A stretch of DNA of 64,000 nucleotides from Yamagishiella unicocca (Eukaryota; Chlorophyta; Chlorophyceae; Chlamydomonadales; Volvocaceae). Of the stretch, positions 1-11,522 are shown piece by piece. Within the stretch, counting starts at the first letter, position 1; the number at the start of each line of letters is the position of its first letter. The notes below the pieces were generated by a model. That model saw only the letters and a list, made by a program, of their open reading frames with translations, did no database searches and was not told the DNA's origin. The position numbers were made by a program, and so were the translations under genes. The stretch covers positions 248,001 to 312,000 of the forward strand of contig BDSL01000018.1 in NCBI GenBank assembly GCA_003116995.1, read 5' to 3'.

Positions 1-1574
1 CAAGCCGGTGGTGGAGGACATGACCATCCGCAGCGAGGTGAGTGTGCGTGTGTGTATGTGTGTGTATGTGTGTCTGGATGTGTGTGTGGATGGCGGGGAT
101 GGGAGGGGTGTGGGGCTCACATAAACGAACCGTTGACTCGACATGGGCATTGTAAGGGTGTGGGGGGGTGGTTGCCGGGGGGGTTCGGTGTCGTGTGGCG
201 CTGGATGGACGTTACGGACGCAGGTGCACGTCAGGAGATCCAGGATCCAGGATCGGGGATTTGAGTTCGGGTGGCTTGCTTGTCGCCAAACCCTAAAAAC
301 CCCCCACCAGCCCGCCCCACCGCGCCGCACCGCCGCCACGCGCTCACCGCTCCCCCCACCAACACCTCCCCCAGCCGCCCCCCGTCTCCCACCCTTCACA
401 CACCCTACTCGCTTCTACTTGCGGTGCCGACCTACTCGTTTCCTGCCATACACCCCTCCCCCTGCAGGTCCCCGCCATCGCCATGGAGGAGGCCGCGCCC
501 CTGGTGGTCAGCAAGGCCGCCATGCAGCTGCCGGGGGAGGTGTATGCGCCCGGGGCCAAGGGCGGCAGGCCGGTGGCGGAGACGGAGCTGTCCAGGTCGG
601 TGGGCCGGGGGCTGTAGCTGGGGAGAGCTTCCTGGAGAGGTTTTGGGGTTCAGGTGGCATCACCTTCAGGTGGCACCACCTTCCTCCTCCGCCTCATATC
701 GGTGTTGAACGCTGCGTTCCCCCGCCAGCACCCACGCGCGCTTTGCTCTCCCCCCCTTCTCCCGCGTACGTGCTGCACGACTGCCCAAGTAGTCGTCATG
801 GCCCCCCCCCCGCCTGACCGCCTCCCCCGCCTGCCCCGCCTGCCCGCTTGATCGCCCCCCACCAACCCGTTTTTTGCACACACACGCACGCACACACACC
901 CAAACCGCCTCCATCTCCCAACCCCCCAGGGAGGAGCGCAAGCAGCGGCGCGCCACCAAGAAGCGGGTGCGGCGCACCAAGGAGGAAGCCAAGCTGTCGG
1001 AGCGGCGGATGCAGGCGGTGGCGGCGGGGGGCACTGCGGAGGTGGTGGGGCGCAAGTCGGACAGCAAGGTGGGTGTTTGGGGGGATAGGTGGTGGTGGGG
1101 GAAAGGGGGGAAGGGAAGGACGCGGGGGCGGTGTGTATGTGTACGGGCAGGGACGTGGGTGGTGACGGCATCGCGAAAACAGTGGCGACTTGGCAATGCA
1201 CAGCTCTACACAGCCCTCCTCCGCCTCCCCCATCCCCTCCCTTCTTCCCCCCCTCAACCCCTCCCCCCTCCTCCGATTCCGCCCTCCCTCCCCTTAACTC
1301 TCCCCTCCTCCCCTCAACCCCCCCCCCCACTCACCCGCAGGTGGTCGCCGGCAAGGGTGTCAAGGTGGCGGAGGGCGCCGGCTCCTCGCGGCACGGCAAG
1401 GCGGATGTGGGGAACAGCTCGGCGGTGTTTGCCAAGCTGGCGGCGGAGCAGGCGGCGGCGGCGGGGGGCGGCGGCGCCGCCAGCAAGGTCTCACGCGAGC
1501 TGAAGAAGGCCGCCGCCGCGGGGGGCCAGGAGGGCGCGGGGCCCAGGAAGGGCTCCACGGCGCTCAAGCTATAG
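1..1574 (+). CDS. MPP10: MPP10-like U3 snoRNP protein, C-terminal part
   Basis: Only the last four exons are in the window: 1-37, 468-595, 930-1068 and 1341-1574 (stop TAG). Joined, they give 178 residues in one open frame with consistent phases. The order of motifs matches the C-terminus of the MPP10/MPHOSPH10 family: a PAIAMEEAAPLVVS block, a basic stretch beginning REERKQRRATKKR, a VFAKLAAEQ block and a terminal ALKL. MPP10 belongs to the U3 snoRNP/SSU processome, which processes 18S rRNA precursors in the nucleolus. An Ala/Gly-rich insert lies between the last two conserved blocks, as is common in volvocine proteins. The 5' part lies left of the window. The family call rests on motif order remembered from the family, not on a search. 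Confidence 0.82.
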
Positions 1575-3109
1575 GCGCCGAGCAAGGGTGCGTAGTACGG
1601 GGACGGCGACTGCGGCGGCGACTGCGGCGGTGGCGGCGGCGGTGGCGGAGGAGGAGCAGGAGCCTTTGGTGTTCCGTGTGTACGACATTCACAGTCGGGG
1701 GGGCTGCGGCGAGACGTAAGGCCCGGGTAGCAGCAGGGTGGGGCTTCCGGGGGCTGCTGGGCAGAGCCCGCCCGCTGCAGCGCGGCTCTGGACGTCACAT
1801 TTGAACACCCAGCGGCGACCCCGGGGGGGAGGGGGTAAAGGGAGGTAAGAGGGGAAACCCATGGTGAGTGCATGCCACTGGGTGAAGGGCGGTGCACGCT
1901 AGGATCGGATTCGGGGCGAGGGGTGCGCTTGGCCGACAACGGAAGTACCGGTGGCTGGGGACGCGTTTCATGTGGGCGGGAGGGGAAGGGAACGGGCCCG
2001 TCGCTGCGCCTTCGATCAGTGCGCGCGTGACTGGCGCCTTTTTATATCCCCGTGTAGCAGGGGCATGTTGTGGGGCTTATGGGGCATGTGGGGCTTATGG
2101 GGCTTGCGTCAAAGCCCACTCGGGATGTGGGGTAGCTTGCTTGAGGCGGGGGCGGGGTTCGGAGGCGCGGTGTGCTAAGCCGTGCGAGGATGGCCCCAGG
2201 GGGGCGAATCTTAGAAAGCGGAGGAGGATGAATGAACCGCGGGGCGGGGCGGCTTGGGGCTTGGAGCCTGTGTGTGTGTCTGGCGGTGGTGCTGTTCAGG
2301 TGCCGCCAGGGCGCCTGCCGTACGGACCCGCCGGATCGAGGCTGGGCTTTCTGGCTGGCTGGAAGAACGCCACGGCTGGGTGTTGGCATCCTCAATTCGT
2401 CATGGTGGGTCGTAGGTCCCGGAGGTGTCGAGGCCCCAGCTGCGGGGTTGCAGTAGTCCGAGGGAGGGGGATACACGAGGCGCCGATCAAGGCGGCTGTG
2501 GGAGGCATGCGCGCTTCGAGGCAGGCAGCGGGGTCGCCACCTGCAGGCGGGGCGGGCGTACGACGAGCGGCGCCGGGCTCGGCCACGTGCCCCAACAGAG
2601 GACCCACGTGGTGCGTCCGCACGGATGTGGATGCAGAAGCCTCGACTGACCCGGACAAACATGTAAAACAATGCGGATGACGCACACACAACGGATCCGG
2701 ATCCGGATCCGGACCCGACAAGTTTTCTTTTTACTTTACGCCGTGTTCAGGCATGTTACTTATCCGGCGAGCCGTGTTTTGTTGCTTGTGTTTGTGACAA
2801 CCCGAGCTCAACCGGTCCAGAAGGCTCGTGTGAGACAGTTTGAGACGCTGCGAGCAGCCACGGACAGGGGACACACTGTGGGGCCGCAGGTGGAGACCCT
2901 AGGGGCTAGGGGCGCCGAGCCGACCGAGTCGGCCTCAGTGGGTCGAGAGGGGATGGCAGCCCGCGAGTGCGCCTCACGCGCGCACCCACCCACCCACCTG
3001 CCTGCACCCTGTGTGTGTTACCCTCGCCCCCGGACACGTCCTTCTGCGCTGTCGCTGGCCGCCTAGGGCTGCTCCGAAGATCAGGTAGAGCGCTACGGGA
3101 CCCGGCCCC

Positions 3110-3188
3110 CCAATTCTCCAGCATGTATCTCAGAAAGTCTATCCTAAACGGTTTTTTCTGGCATCCACGGGTCTTCCTCGAAACCCCG
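3110..3188 (-). repeat. introner-like motif, type B, outside any modelled intron
   Basis: Read on the minus strand, this matches the sequence just inside the 5' splice site of the intron starting at 32938. Shared features are GGGTTTCGAGGAAGACCC, then GTGGATGCCAG, an AAACCGTTTAGGA block and a conserved CATGCTGGAG tail. It lies between two gene ends, so it may be an intron of a 3' UTR, an unmodelled gene, or a free copy. Confidence 0.6.
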
Positions 3189-3706
3189 GATATCAGGCGG
3201 AGGAGCCAGTACCGACCAACACACACATACACACTGATGTTGCGCCAATTACACCTCATGGCTTTCAGCGGGCTGGCGGCTCCACTGTCACACGCAGAGC
3301 CAGCACCGGAGGCCGCCGGGGAGTCCTCGCTCCCTCCGCACCCGGCCTCCCACCCCCCCCGCGGCTACGCTTCCGCAGCACCCGCGGCAGAGCACCGTCA
3401 CCCGCACCTGCGCTCCCCTCACTCCTCGCTCTCTCCCCTCTCCCCCTCACTCCTGGTATACACCCCCCCTCCTGTCTCATCAGCCGCCCCTAGCCGCAGC
3501 CCTCCTGCCCGCTGCCCGGCCGTGGCGTGTGCTCCTCAACGCACCTACTCCGCTGCGTGACCCGCCCCCCACCCCTCGCCATCAGCTAGACAAATACACA
3601 CACACGGCACTGCATCACGCGGCGCAATCGCCCTGCACTCCTCCTGCTCCCACTCGCGCGACCACACGCTACCCCCAGCGTCCTACCCCCCCCTTCTTAT
3701 CCCCCC

Positions 3707-3777
3707 CTCCTCCTCCTCCTCCCCCTCCTCCTCCTCCTCCTCCTCCTCCTCCCCCTCCTCCTCCTCCTCCTCCTCCG
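3707..3777 (+). repeat. (CCT)n microsatellite
   Basis: Nearly pure CCT trinucleotide run with a few CCC interruptions. It lies just downstream of the IGPS stop codon, so it is probably in the 3' UTR, where it reads as (AGG)n in the transcript. Confidence 0.9.
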
Positions 3778-3812
3778 CCCCCCCGGCTCCCTGCCATCGC
3801 CGCCGCGCCCCC

Positions 3813-6800
3813 TCACGCCAGCAGCGCCTTCACCCCGGTCTCCGGGTCGCCCTGCTTCACAATGGCCTCGCCCACCAGGATGGCGCCGCAGCCGGCCTGC
3901 AGCGGGGTGGGGGTGGGGGTGGGGCCCGAGAAGATCCGTGGGTGTGGGTGGGTGGGTCGGGGTTGTCGGGGTGGGGAGTACAGAAGGCGGGGGCCGTGGG
4001 TAGGTGTTTAGGGTTTTAGGGTTTTGAGGGGCGTCAAGAGGGGTTGAGGGGCGCAAGTGTGTCGTTGCCCAGGACGATGGAGGCGGCGCAGCGGTGCTGG
4101 TGCCGGCACCGGAGGGGGGTGCAGCGGCAGGACAGCGGCGCAGCCGCCGACTGCGCCCGTGAAGCAAAGAACTTGCAGCACCGAAACCATACACGCCGTA
4201 CTCTACCTGTTGTACGAACGCCACGTCCTCGGGCGTGAAGATGCCGCTCTCGCCAACCATCACGATGCCCCGCTCCTTAACCTGAAGGGGTGGGGGGTGG
4301 GGCGGGTTATCCGCGAGCGAGCCGCGTCAAGACCGTGGCGTGTCTGTGTGTGTATGGGCTGACCCCCCCCCGCCTCCCCCCCTGTGCCCCTGCCCGCACC
4401 TGCTGGCCCCACTCGCTCTCCATGATCCGCTTGGTGTTGTTCAGGTCCACCTGGAGGGGGAGGAGGGGGAGGTGGGGTGGAGGGGGAGGAGGGGGGTCTG
4501 GAGGGTTTGCGGGTGGCGGTCAGCAGGTGAGGCGGCAGCTGGTGGGGGAGGCGGCAGGGCAGGATTGGGACGTGGACACGGAAGGTCAGCGCAGGGCAGT
4601 GAGAGACGACCCGTGGGTCGGCACCGAGGGGGCGAGGGCTGGGGCTGCTCGGCAAGGAATCCGGTATCCGCGCGAGACGGCAGCAGAAAACATGTCAACC
4701 AGCAACATGGCCACCAGCACACACACCCCGGCCCCCTTCCCCCTTTTAAGTTCAGTCCCTTCCCTCCCCCCACCCCACTCCACTCCCCCCAATCGGACAT
4801 CCACGGGTTTCCCTCGAACTCCACTCCCCCCAATACTTACAAAAAACGCACACACACACGCGCACTCACCTTGAACGTGCCCAGGTCCCGGTTGTTGATC
4901 CCCAGCATGTGCTGCTCGACGTCCGGCAGCTGCAGCACACGGGCCAGCTCGCCCTCGGTGTGCACCTGAGGGGGAGGGGAGGGCGGTGTGAAGGGGGCGG
5001 GGGGGGTGGTAAGGTGCGAAGGGGGTAGGTAGGCGTGAAGGGGGGGAGGAGGAGGTAGGTGTATCGGGGGCGGCGGCGGGAAAGGAGGAGTGCGGGGCCT
5101 GACACGGACGAAGGTCGGAAGCGAACCCCAAGGGAACAGCTGTCGTCATAACCGTCCAGTGCAAAGTACCGATCACGTGGCCTCCCTCCCCCCCGGCCCG
5201 CCCTGCACCCCACACGCCTCGCACCTCCAGGCACAACCCGCCACGACCGCGTATGTCGGACGCCGCGCTCCCGGGGGGTGAACCCCTCTCCCCCCTCCCC
5301 CGCCTGACCCCACCCTTTCCCCTCCCCCCTCTCCCCTCTCCCCTCTCCCCCATCCTGTACACTCCCCCTTGTCTCCTCCCCCTCCCCCTTCCTCCCCCCA
5401 CCTCTCCCCCCCCAACACACACCTCTATGAGACAGGACATCCCCAGGTTGGTCGCCGCCTTCATAAAGTACGACAGGTCGGAGTTGGGCAGCACCGCCGC
5501 AATGAGCAGGATGGCATCAGCGCCGCTGCGGGCGGGAGGGGGAGGGAGGAAGGGAGGAAGGGAGGAAGTGGGGGGAGGGAGGAAGGCAGGAAGGCGTTGG
5601 ACACGGCATAGTGAGAAAGGGAGAAGAAAACGGGGCTGGGGGGGAGGGTATTGCAAAGGCCGTGTGAAGCTCGCGGGGGCACACGTGACCCCAGGCTGGC
5701 TCTGCGAACAGCGCACCACCATACCCGCCAGCCACCCCCTCCTCCATCTAGCCCCCCATCACCCTAGGCCCACCGCCGCCTCTCATCCCCCCCCCCCGCC
5801 ACCCCTCCCGCAGGTCGCCCCACCTGGCCCTGGCCTTGTACACCTGGTATGCCTCCACGATGAACTCCTTGCACAGCAGCGGGCACTTGACACCGGCGGA
5901 GCGGATGCGCGTCAGGTTCTGGAAGGAGCCCTGGGGGGGGGAGACGAGGGGGAGGAATGGCGGGGACGGAGGGGCGAGGGGTGAGGTCGGGCGGGGCCCA
6001 GGGTTTGGGGGTAAGTGGGCCCTGCCTCGCCCTGCCTCCGGATTCCTTGGTCTCTTCGCGCTCAGTCTCCTTCGCGGCTCAGCGCAGCATTTATAAAACA
6101 CACCCCAACTACGACACCCCCAAACCCCGCCCCGCCGCATGCGAAGGGGCCTTCCCCTCTCCCGCCTGTCAGCCCCACCCCCGCCCCCAGATCCGTGCCC
6201 ACCCATCCCCGCCGCTTATTTTCCTTTTCCTCCTTTTCCTCCCTTTTGCCGACTCATGGGTTTCTCTGCCCCTCTGCTCCTCTTCGCAACCCCCCCTCGA
6301 CAGCCCGCGTAAACGGTTCCCTTATACCCCCCCCCCCCGCAGCTCCCACCTGGAAGAACTTCTCGTCCGTCAGCACCGACAGGCAGGCGGCGCCCCCCCG
6401 CTCGTAGGCCTGGGCGATACGCACGGGGTCGAAGTCGGGCTGGATGACGCCCTTGGAGGGGGAGGCCTTCTTCACCTCGGCGATCAGACCGGGGCGGCCT
6501 GGGGGGGGGGGCGGGGGGGGGGAGGTGGCGAGGGTGGTTGGGTGGGTGGGTGGCTGGTGGACAACCGAAGTTCAAAGCTGATACCAGCGGGATGTACGGG
6601 GCCGCTGGGCGCTGACATGGCCTATGACAGCGCTTATTTAGGATGCGTACGGACGACGGGGGCCCAACATAAGGCCCCCAGCACGAAGAGTGCCGCAATC
6701 CCTGGCGCCACCTCACACCGCCCCCACCAGCCGCCCCAGAGCCCCCCCCCCGGGACCCTCCCAGCTCCCGACACCGCCTCCACCCCCACCCAGCCCAACG

Positions 6801-8334
6801 CAACGCCCCGGCCCCCTCTGCTCCCTCCCGCCTCCACCCCCTCCACGTCCCTCCACGTCAGCACCCCCTCCCCGACTTTGAACCTCTCCCTCCCCACCCC
6901 GCCTGCCGCTCCTGCTCCTCACTCCCCACCCCGCCTGCCGCTCCTGCTCCTCACTCCCGACCCCGCCTGCCGCTCCTGCTCCTCACTCCCCACCCCGCCT
7001 GCCGCTCCTGCTCCTCACTCCCGACCCCGCCTGCCGCTCCTGCTCCTGCCTCCCCACCCCGCCTGCCGCTCCTGCTCCTCACTCCCCACCCCGCCTGCCG
7101 CTCCTGCTCCTGCCTCCCCGACCTCCCCTCCCTCCACCTAGACGCCCTCCGCCACACCTACACACCAAACCTGGTTCAGCGGTAGCTAAGACCCCACCCG
7201 GACCCGCACGAAGGAGCCTCCAGGTCCCCTTCCCCCCCTTTCCCGCCACCTGGGCAGCTCGTGTTTGACACCTCGTGGTTTGCCTCGGCGCGCGCCCTAA
7301 CCAACACAACCAGCAACCGCCTGGGTTCGTGTGCAACTCCCCAGAACATGAGACACGCCCCCCCTGGACCGCCCAGGCGCACGCCGCGGCCCTGGTAAAG
7401 AGCGGCCCTGCTTCAATGGCGCACACAACACTAGAGCCGCTGCAATCCACCCACCCACCCACCCAGCCACCCAGCCGCCCAGCCACCGAGCCATCCACCC
7501 ACGGGCTTCTACGCTAGCCGCCCAGCCCGGCGCTCACCCGTCTCCTTGGACTTGGCCAGCACCGCCGCCCGGAAGTCCCGCGCCGGCTCCATCCTCTTGC
7601 TAATCGCCTGCAGCATCACCAGCGGCTGCTTCTCGCGCATCTTCTCCACCTCACGGGCCTTCCACCTGGCGGAGGGGGGGAAGCCGGGGGAGGAGGGGTG
7701 GGGGCGTGTTTTGGTAGAATGGCAGGGGGCCCCGCCCCTGCGGGCTCACGGTAGGGGGCTGGCTTACCGCAGACCCGTCCCTCAGGGCCCTCGCTCGTCT
7801 CCTTGGGAGCTATCCCCGTGAGGCCCTCTCGCTCTCCCCCCTTTGCGCACCAGACGATCTCCTCCAGGATGTTTTGCGGCTTGTTCTCATCGGGGAGGCC
7901 GCCCACGCGGAAGGCATGCGGTCCGCACCTGTGTGCCCGGACGCACCAGCGGCAAGCAAGCGCGTCCCTGTCAGCATCGCAGGGCGCATCGTGCGTGTGG
8001 TGCAGAGGTGTGATGCGGGCAACGCGCTTACGGCTGCGTCTCCAGGCCGTGAGGCGGGCGCCGGCGGATTGTGACCTCGCCCATCTGCGAGCAGAGCGTC
8101 CATCAAGGATCGAGTGAACAATATGTGGCTACGACTAAGATGTGGTTCCAGCCGTACTAGCGGCTCAAAGTCGCGGTTAGAGGTGAGCGTGTGAACTGCT
8201 TGCGTCGGCGCGCAAGGCCGACTCACCGTCGCCGCCTGCGCGCTGCACGCTACGCGCACGCCAGTGCTAGCTGGCCTAGCGCCACGACTATGTCTGGCGG
8301 AAGAGGAAGCAGCGCGGCCCTTTGTGAGCATCAT
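3813..8334 (-). CDS. indole-3-glycerol-phosphate synthase, plastid-targeted
   Basis: Eleven exons on the minus strand: 8227-8334, 8032-8084, 7851-7928, 7538-7665, 6350-6498, 5824-5930, 5423-5525, 4870-4965, 4400-4450, 4207-4281 and 3813-3896. They join in phase to 343 residues. IGPS makes indole-3-glycerol phosphate in tryptophan synthesis and is a TIM barrel. Family landmarks are NILEEIVW near the N-terminal helix, VKKASPSKG (phosphate/catalytic loop), [17 protein letters not shown], and [13 protein letters not shown] at the C-terminus. The first ATG (8334) opens a Ser/Ala/Arg-rich stretch ending near VACSAQA, as expected of a chloroplast transit peptide. The start lies 235 bp from the divergent methyltransferase start. 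Intron 4 holds a 32-bp minisatellite. Confidence 0.93.
6901..7124 (+). repeat. 32-bp minisatellite, 7 copies
   Basis: Seven head-to-tail copies of a 32-bp unit start at 6901, 6933, 6965, 6997, 7029, 7061 and 7093. Each begins GCCTGCCGCTCCTGCTCCT. Small variants (CACTCC or GCCTCC, CCCA or CCGA) separate the copies. The array lies in IGPS intron 4 (6499-7537). Confidence 0.95.
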
Positions 8335-8569
8335 AATGTGTACAATTGCGCAACTATAAGTGGAACCTTCCAAGGCCAGGAACCCCGCGCTATATTTCAG
8401 CCAACAGAGACGGTAAATGTTAAAGACGACTTGCAACTTGTCGTCCATAGGCTACCCGCCGGCCTTCGTACGTCACATTGTGGTAAATGCGCACGGCAGC
8501 TCCTTTCGCACCCGCAAATACTTCCAATTGCATTGTAATAAAATTTACAAGCAATCCTAATTCATACAA
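8335..8569. promoter_or_regulatory. divergent promoter region, IGPS / NSUN
   Basis: Only 235 bp separate the start codons of two oppositely transcribed genes. The sequence is clearly more AT-rich than the flanking exons. It must contain both 5' UTRs and promoters. No convincing TATA box or known operator was recognised. Confidence 0.6.
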
Positions 8570-11522
8570 ATGCGGTCAAGTAAACAGACCTACGCTCGCG
8601 GGCATCGCGCGAAAAGCAAACAGCAGGACAACAGCAAGGAGTTCGACAAGTACTTCAGCAGTGCTTATGGCTCCAGGTGACCCACCCCCCATCTGCGCGA
8701 AGCGGCGAACCCCGTCACGTCGCGGCGGCCGCGGCGGCGGTTCCGTCCACCCACGCCTCCCCCCATCACCTCCCGCCAACCCCACCTCCCCACCACCCCG
8801 CGTGCCCCCCTCCCCGACAGGTGGCCCACCCTCAAGGAGGCCCTCCTGAAGCCCACAGTCCACTCCGCGGCAGCCAACGGGTTCATCCCGGACGGAGCAG
8901 CCGCTGTCTGCGCCGCCGCCGACCTGAAGCCCCTCCTGGCCTTCGGCTCGCTGTTAGCGTACCTGCGCTCCAGCCCTACGGACCCCTACCCGCCGCCCCC
9001 CCTGGAGCCCTCCTCCACGCTGCGTGCCTGGTACTGGCTGGACCTGGCGTCGGCCCTGCCGGTGCTGCTGCTGCAGCCACGCCGAGGCCACGCCGTTCTC
9101 GACATGTGCGCGGCACCCGGTAGCAAGTCGGTGCTGATGGCGCAACGGATGTTTGGGCCGGCAGCGGCAGCGGCGGCAGCGGCGGCGGCGGTGACGGTGA
9201 CGTCAGCTCCGGGACTGGTGACGGCGCCGGGAGAGCCGGCGGCGGCGGCGGCAGAGGCATCGACGTCAGCACAGTCGGCTGGGACGGAGTCAGCAGCGGG
9301 GGAAGCGGCGGGACGCGCGGAGGAGGCGGCGGCGAGTGTAAGAGGAGGAGGCGAGGCGAGCTGCTCGGCGGCCGGAGAGCCGGTGACGGCGGAGGCGGCG
9401 GAGGCGGCGGAGGCGGCGGAGGCGGCGGAGGCGGCGGAGGCGGAGGTTGCCGCCGCGCCGGACGCCACCGCCGAATCCGAGCCACCTTCGCCGCCCCCTG
9501 CACCCCCACCCCTCCCACAGCCGCTGCCGCTGCCGCTGCTGCTGCCGCCTGGCAAGCTGGTTTGCAACGAGCCCGACCGGGTGCGGGTGCAGCGGCTGCA
9601 GGAGGTGCTGGCGGAGTACCTGCCGCCAGCTGCCAGGGCCAACATAGAGGTGAGTCGGGGACGCGGCCGGCGGTGCCCTCGACGGTGTACGACACCGCGC
9701 TCCGGAACCTGCTCTCGCTCGTGCAGTACACCGGACCCCACCTCCTTCTCCATCCGCACCTCACCCTATCGCTCTGTCAGCCACCCACCAGCGGGTCCAC
9801 TCCTATGCCGCGTTGCCGCCATCTCAGCAACACGTCCATCCAGGGCATGGTTTACGGAAACTTGCTTTTTCCCTCTATCCCAGAGTATATGAGTGCTGAT
9901 CTCCGGCCTCACCCAACCTCACACCGGCCTCACCCGGCCCCTTCTCCCCCCGCCGCCAGGTGCTCAACTACCAGGGCCACACCCACTGGGGCCGCAACCA
10001 GCCCGCGTGCTACGACCGGGTGCTGGTGGCCGCGCCCTGCTCCGCGGACCGCCACGTGCTGCAGCACGCGGCGGGGGGGCAGCGGCGGGGAGCCATCTTG
10101 GCGGCGGAGTGGTCGCTGCCGGGCGTACGGCGCATCGCGGACACGCAGCTGCAGGTGCGGCATGGCAGGACGTGGCGTGTGGTGTGGGGTGGCGTGATGT
10201 GGAGTGACGTGGAGCGATGTGGTGTGATGTGGAGTGACGTGGAGTGGTGTGCTACTTCGCTATTGGTCACTCGGGAATGTTTAGCCTTACGCGGTGGTCA
10301 TCGCTGATTCACACGGGATTCCACGTGCCCCATGCTGGGTGATGTGGGATGGTGTGACGTGCGGCATGCGGATTGACTGCGGCGCGCGGCTCCGCGGTTT
10401 GTGGTGCGGTGGTTGGGGTGGTTGGTTCGCGGAAGTGGAAGGGACGCGTGAGACCGGCCCGTGAGCCGTGTTCAGTAGGCGTTGGGATGCGGATGCCACA
10501 CCACACGCAGAGGACGCGCAGAGGACACGCAGGGGACACGCAGACACGCTGGCAGTGTGCCACTCCACACCGCACAGTGCTAGTCTAGGTGTGCGGTTGG
10601 GCGAGCCACGTGATGAGCCCAGCACCAACGGTATCCACCCGTTGGGGCGAACCGTCGTCGCGAATGTAGGGTGGCTGGGCCGTGTCTCTGGAACCCTCTG
10701 GGTCCCCCCAAGGCCACTCGCCTTCCCTTCCCTTCCCGTGTGTATCCCCCTTCAACCCTCCTGCCCCTTTACCTCCCTCCCATACCTCCGTTGCCTAATT
10801 GGACACGGGAGTACGGTATCATCACCATGCCATCACCACCGCCACCATCAGCATCACCACCACCACCGCACCCGACTAGCGCACCCCATCACGCCCCACC
10901 CCCGCTACGACACCCCTGCCCTGCCCTGCGCCCTCGCTGCTTCCGACTGGGTTTTCCCCCTCTTATCAAACCCCCTCGCTTCTTCCTCCCCCCCCCCGCC
11001 CCTGCCCCCTCGCAGCTCTGCCTGGCGGCCATGCGCGCGCTGCGGGTGGGCGGCCGCCTGGTGTACTCCACCTGCTCCGCGGCGCCGCAGGAGAACGACC
11101 AGGTGGTGGAGCGGCTGCTGCGCCGCTGCGGGCCGGGCGCGAGGTTGCTGCCTGCGCTCGGAGAGCTGCGCGCCGCGGCGGCGGAGCAGCGGCTGGGGCC
11201 GGCTGGGGCGGAGCAGGGGCAGGGGCAGGGCGCGGTTGGCGGGGCCGGCGCTGACGCCGCCGGGGGCAGTCAGCAGGGTGTGGAGGTGGGGGTGGAGGTG
11301 GTTTTTGGCGCCGAGGCGACGCAGCACGGGGTGATTTGCTTGCCGGACCGAGGCGGCTGGGGGCCTGTGTACGTGGCGGTGGTGGAGAAGGTGGGGGAGG
11401 TGGAGGGCATGGGCGCGGCGGCGTCGCTACGGCCGCAGCCGACTGGCGGAGAGGAGGAGGAGGAAGAGGAGGAGGAGGAGGAGGAGGGGCAGGAGGTGGT
11501 TGCGGGGGCCGGCATGGAGTGA
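8570..11522 (+). CDS. NOP2/NSUN-family RNA m5C methyltransferase
   Basis: Four exons (8570-8676, 8821-9649, 9960-10154, 11016-11522) encode 545 residues. The product should transfer methyl groups from SAM to cytosine C5 of rRNA or tRNA. The SAM-binding motif LDMCAAPGSKS is near residue 130, an NEPDRVRVQRL motif follows near 283, and the two expected cysteines occur as VAAPCSADRH (about 339) and VYSTCSAAPQEND (about 397). The N-terminus has FDKYFSSAYGSRWPTLKEAL. About 130 Ala/Glu/Pro-rich residues are inserted between the first two SAM motifs (9157-9552), and the C-terminus ends in an acidic Glu run. PCSADRH with an adjacent HWG resembles NSUN3/NSUN4 organelle enzymes; that subfamily choice is inference. 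The ATG at 8570 is the only in-frame one that gives this conserved start. Confidence 0.9.

Larger units (their letters stand above)
1575..3812. other. gap between MPP10 and IGPS ends (3' UTRs and spacer)
   Basis: This stretch separates two convergent genes. Long open frames occur, for example 1892-2680 on the + strand, but they look like translated GC-rich spacer with no recognisable fold. Visible items are short GGGGCTTATG-type repeats near 2065-2105, three GGATCC units near 2694-2712, and an introner-like repeat fragment at 3110-3188. Confidence 0.6.

Noticed and set aside
1892..2680. 262-codon frame downstream of MPP10
   Set aside because: Composition is that of GC-rich spacer with short DNA repeats (Gly/Ala/Cys runs). 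No domain-like segment and no splice partners.
3529..4011. Polyproline frame over the CCT microsatellite
   Set aside because: A by-product of (CCT)n, overlapping the real end of IGPS on the other strand.
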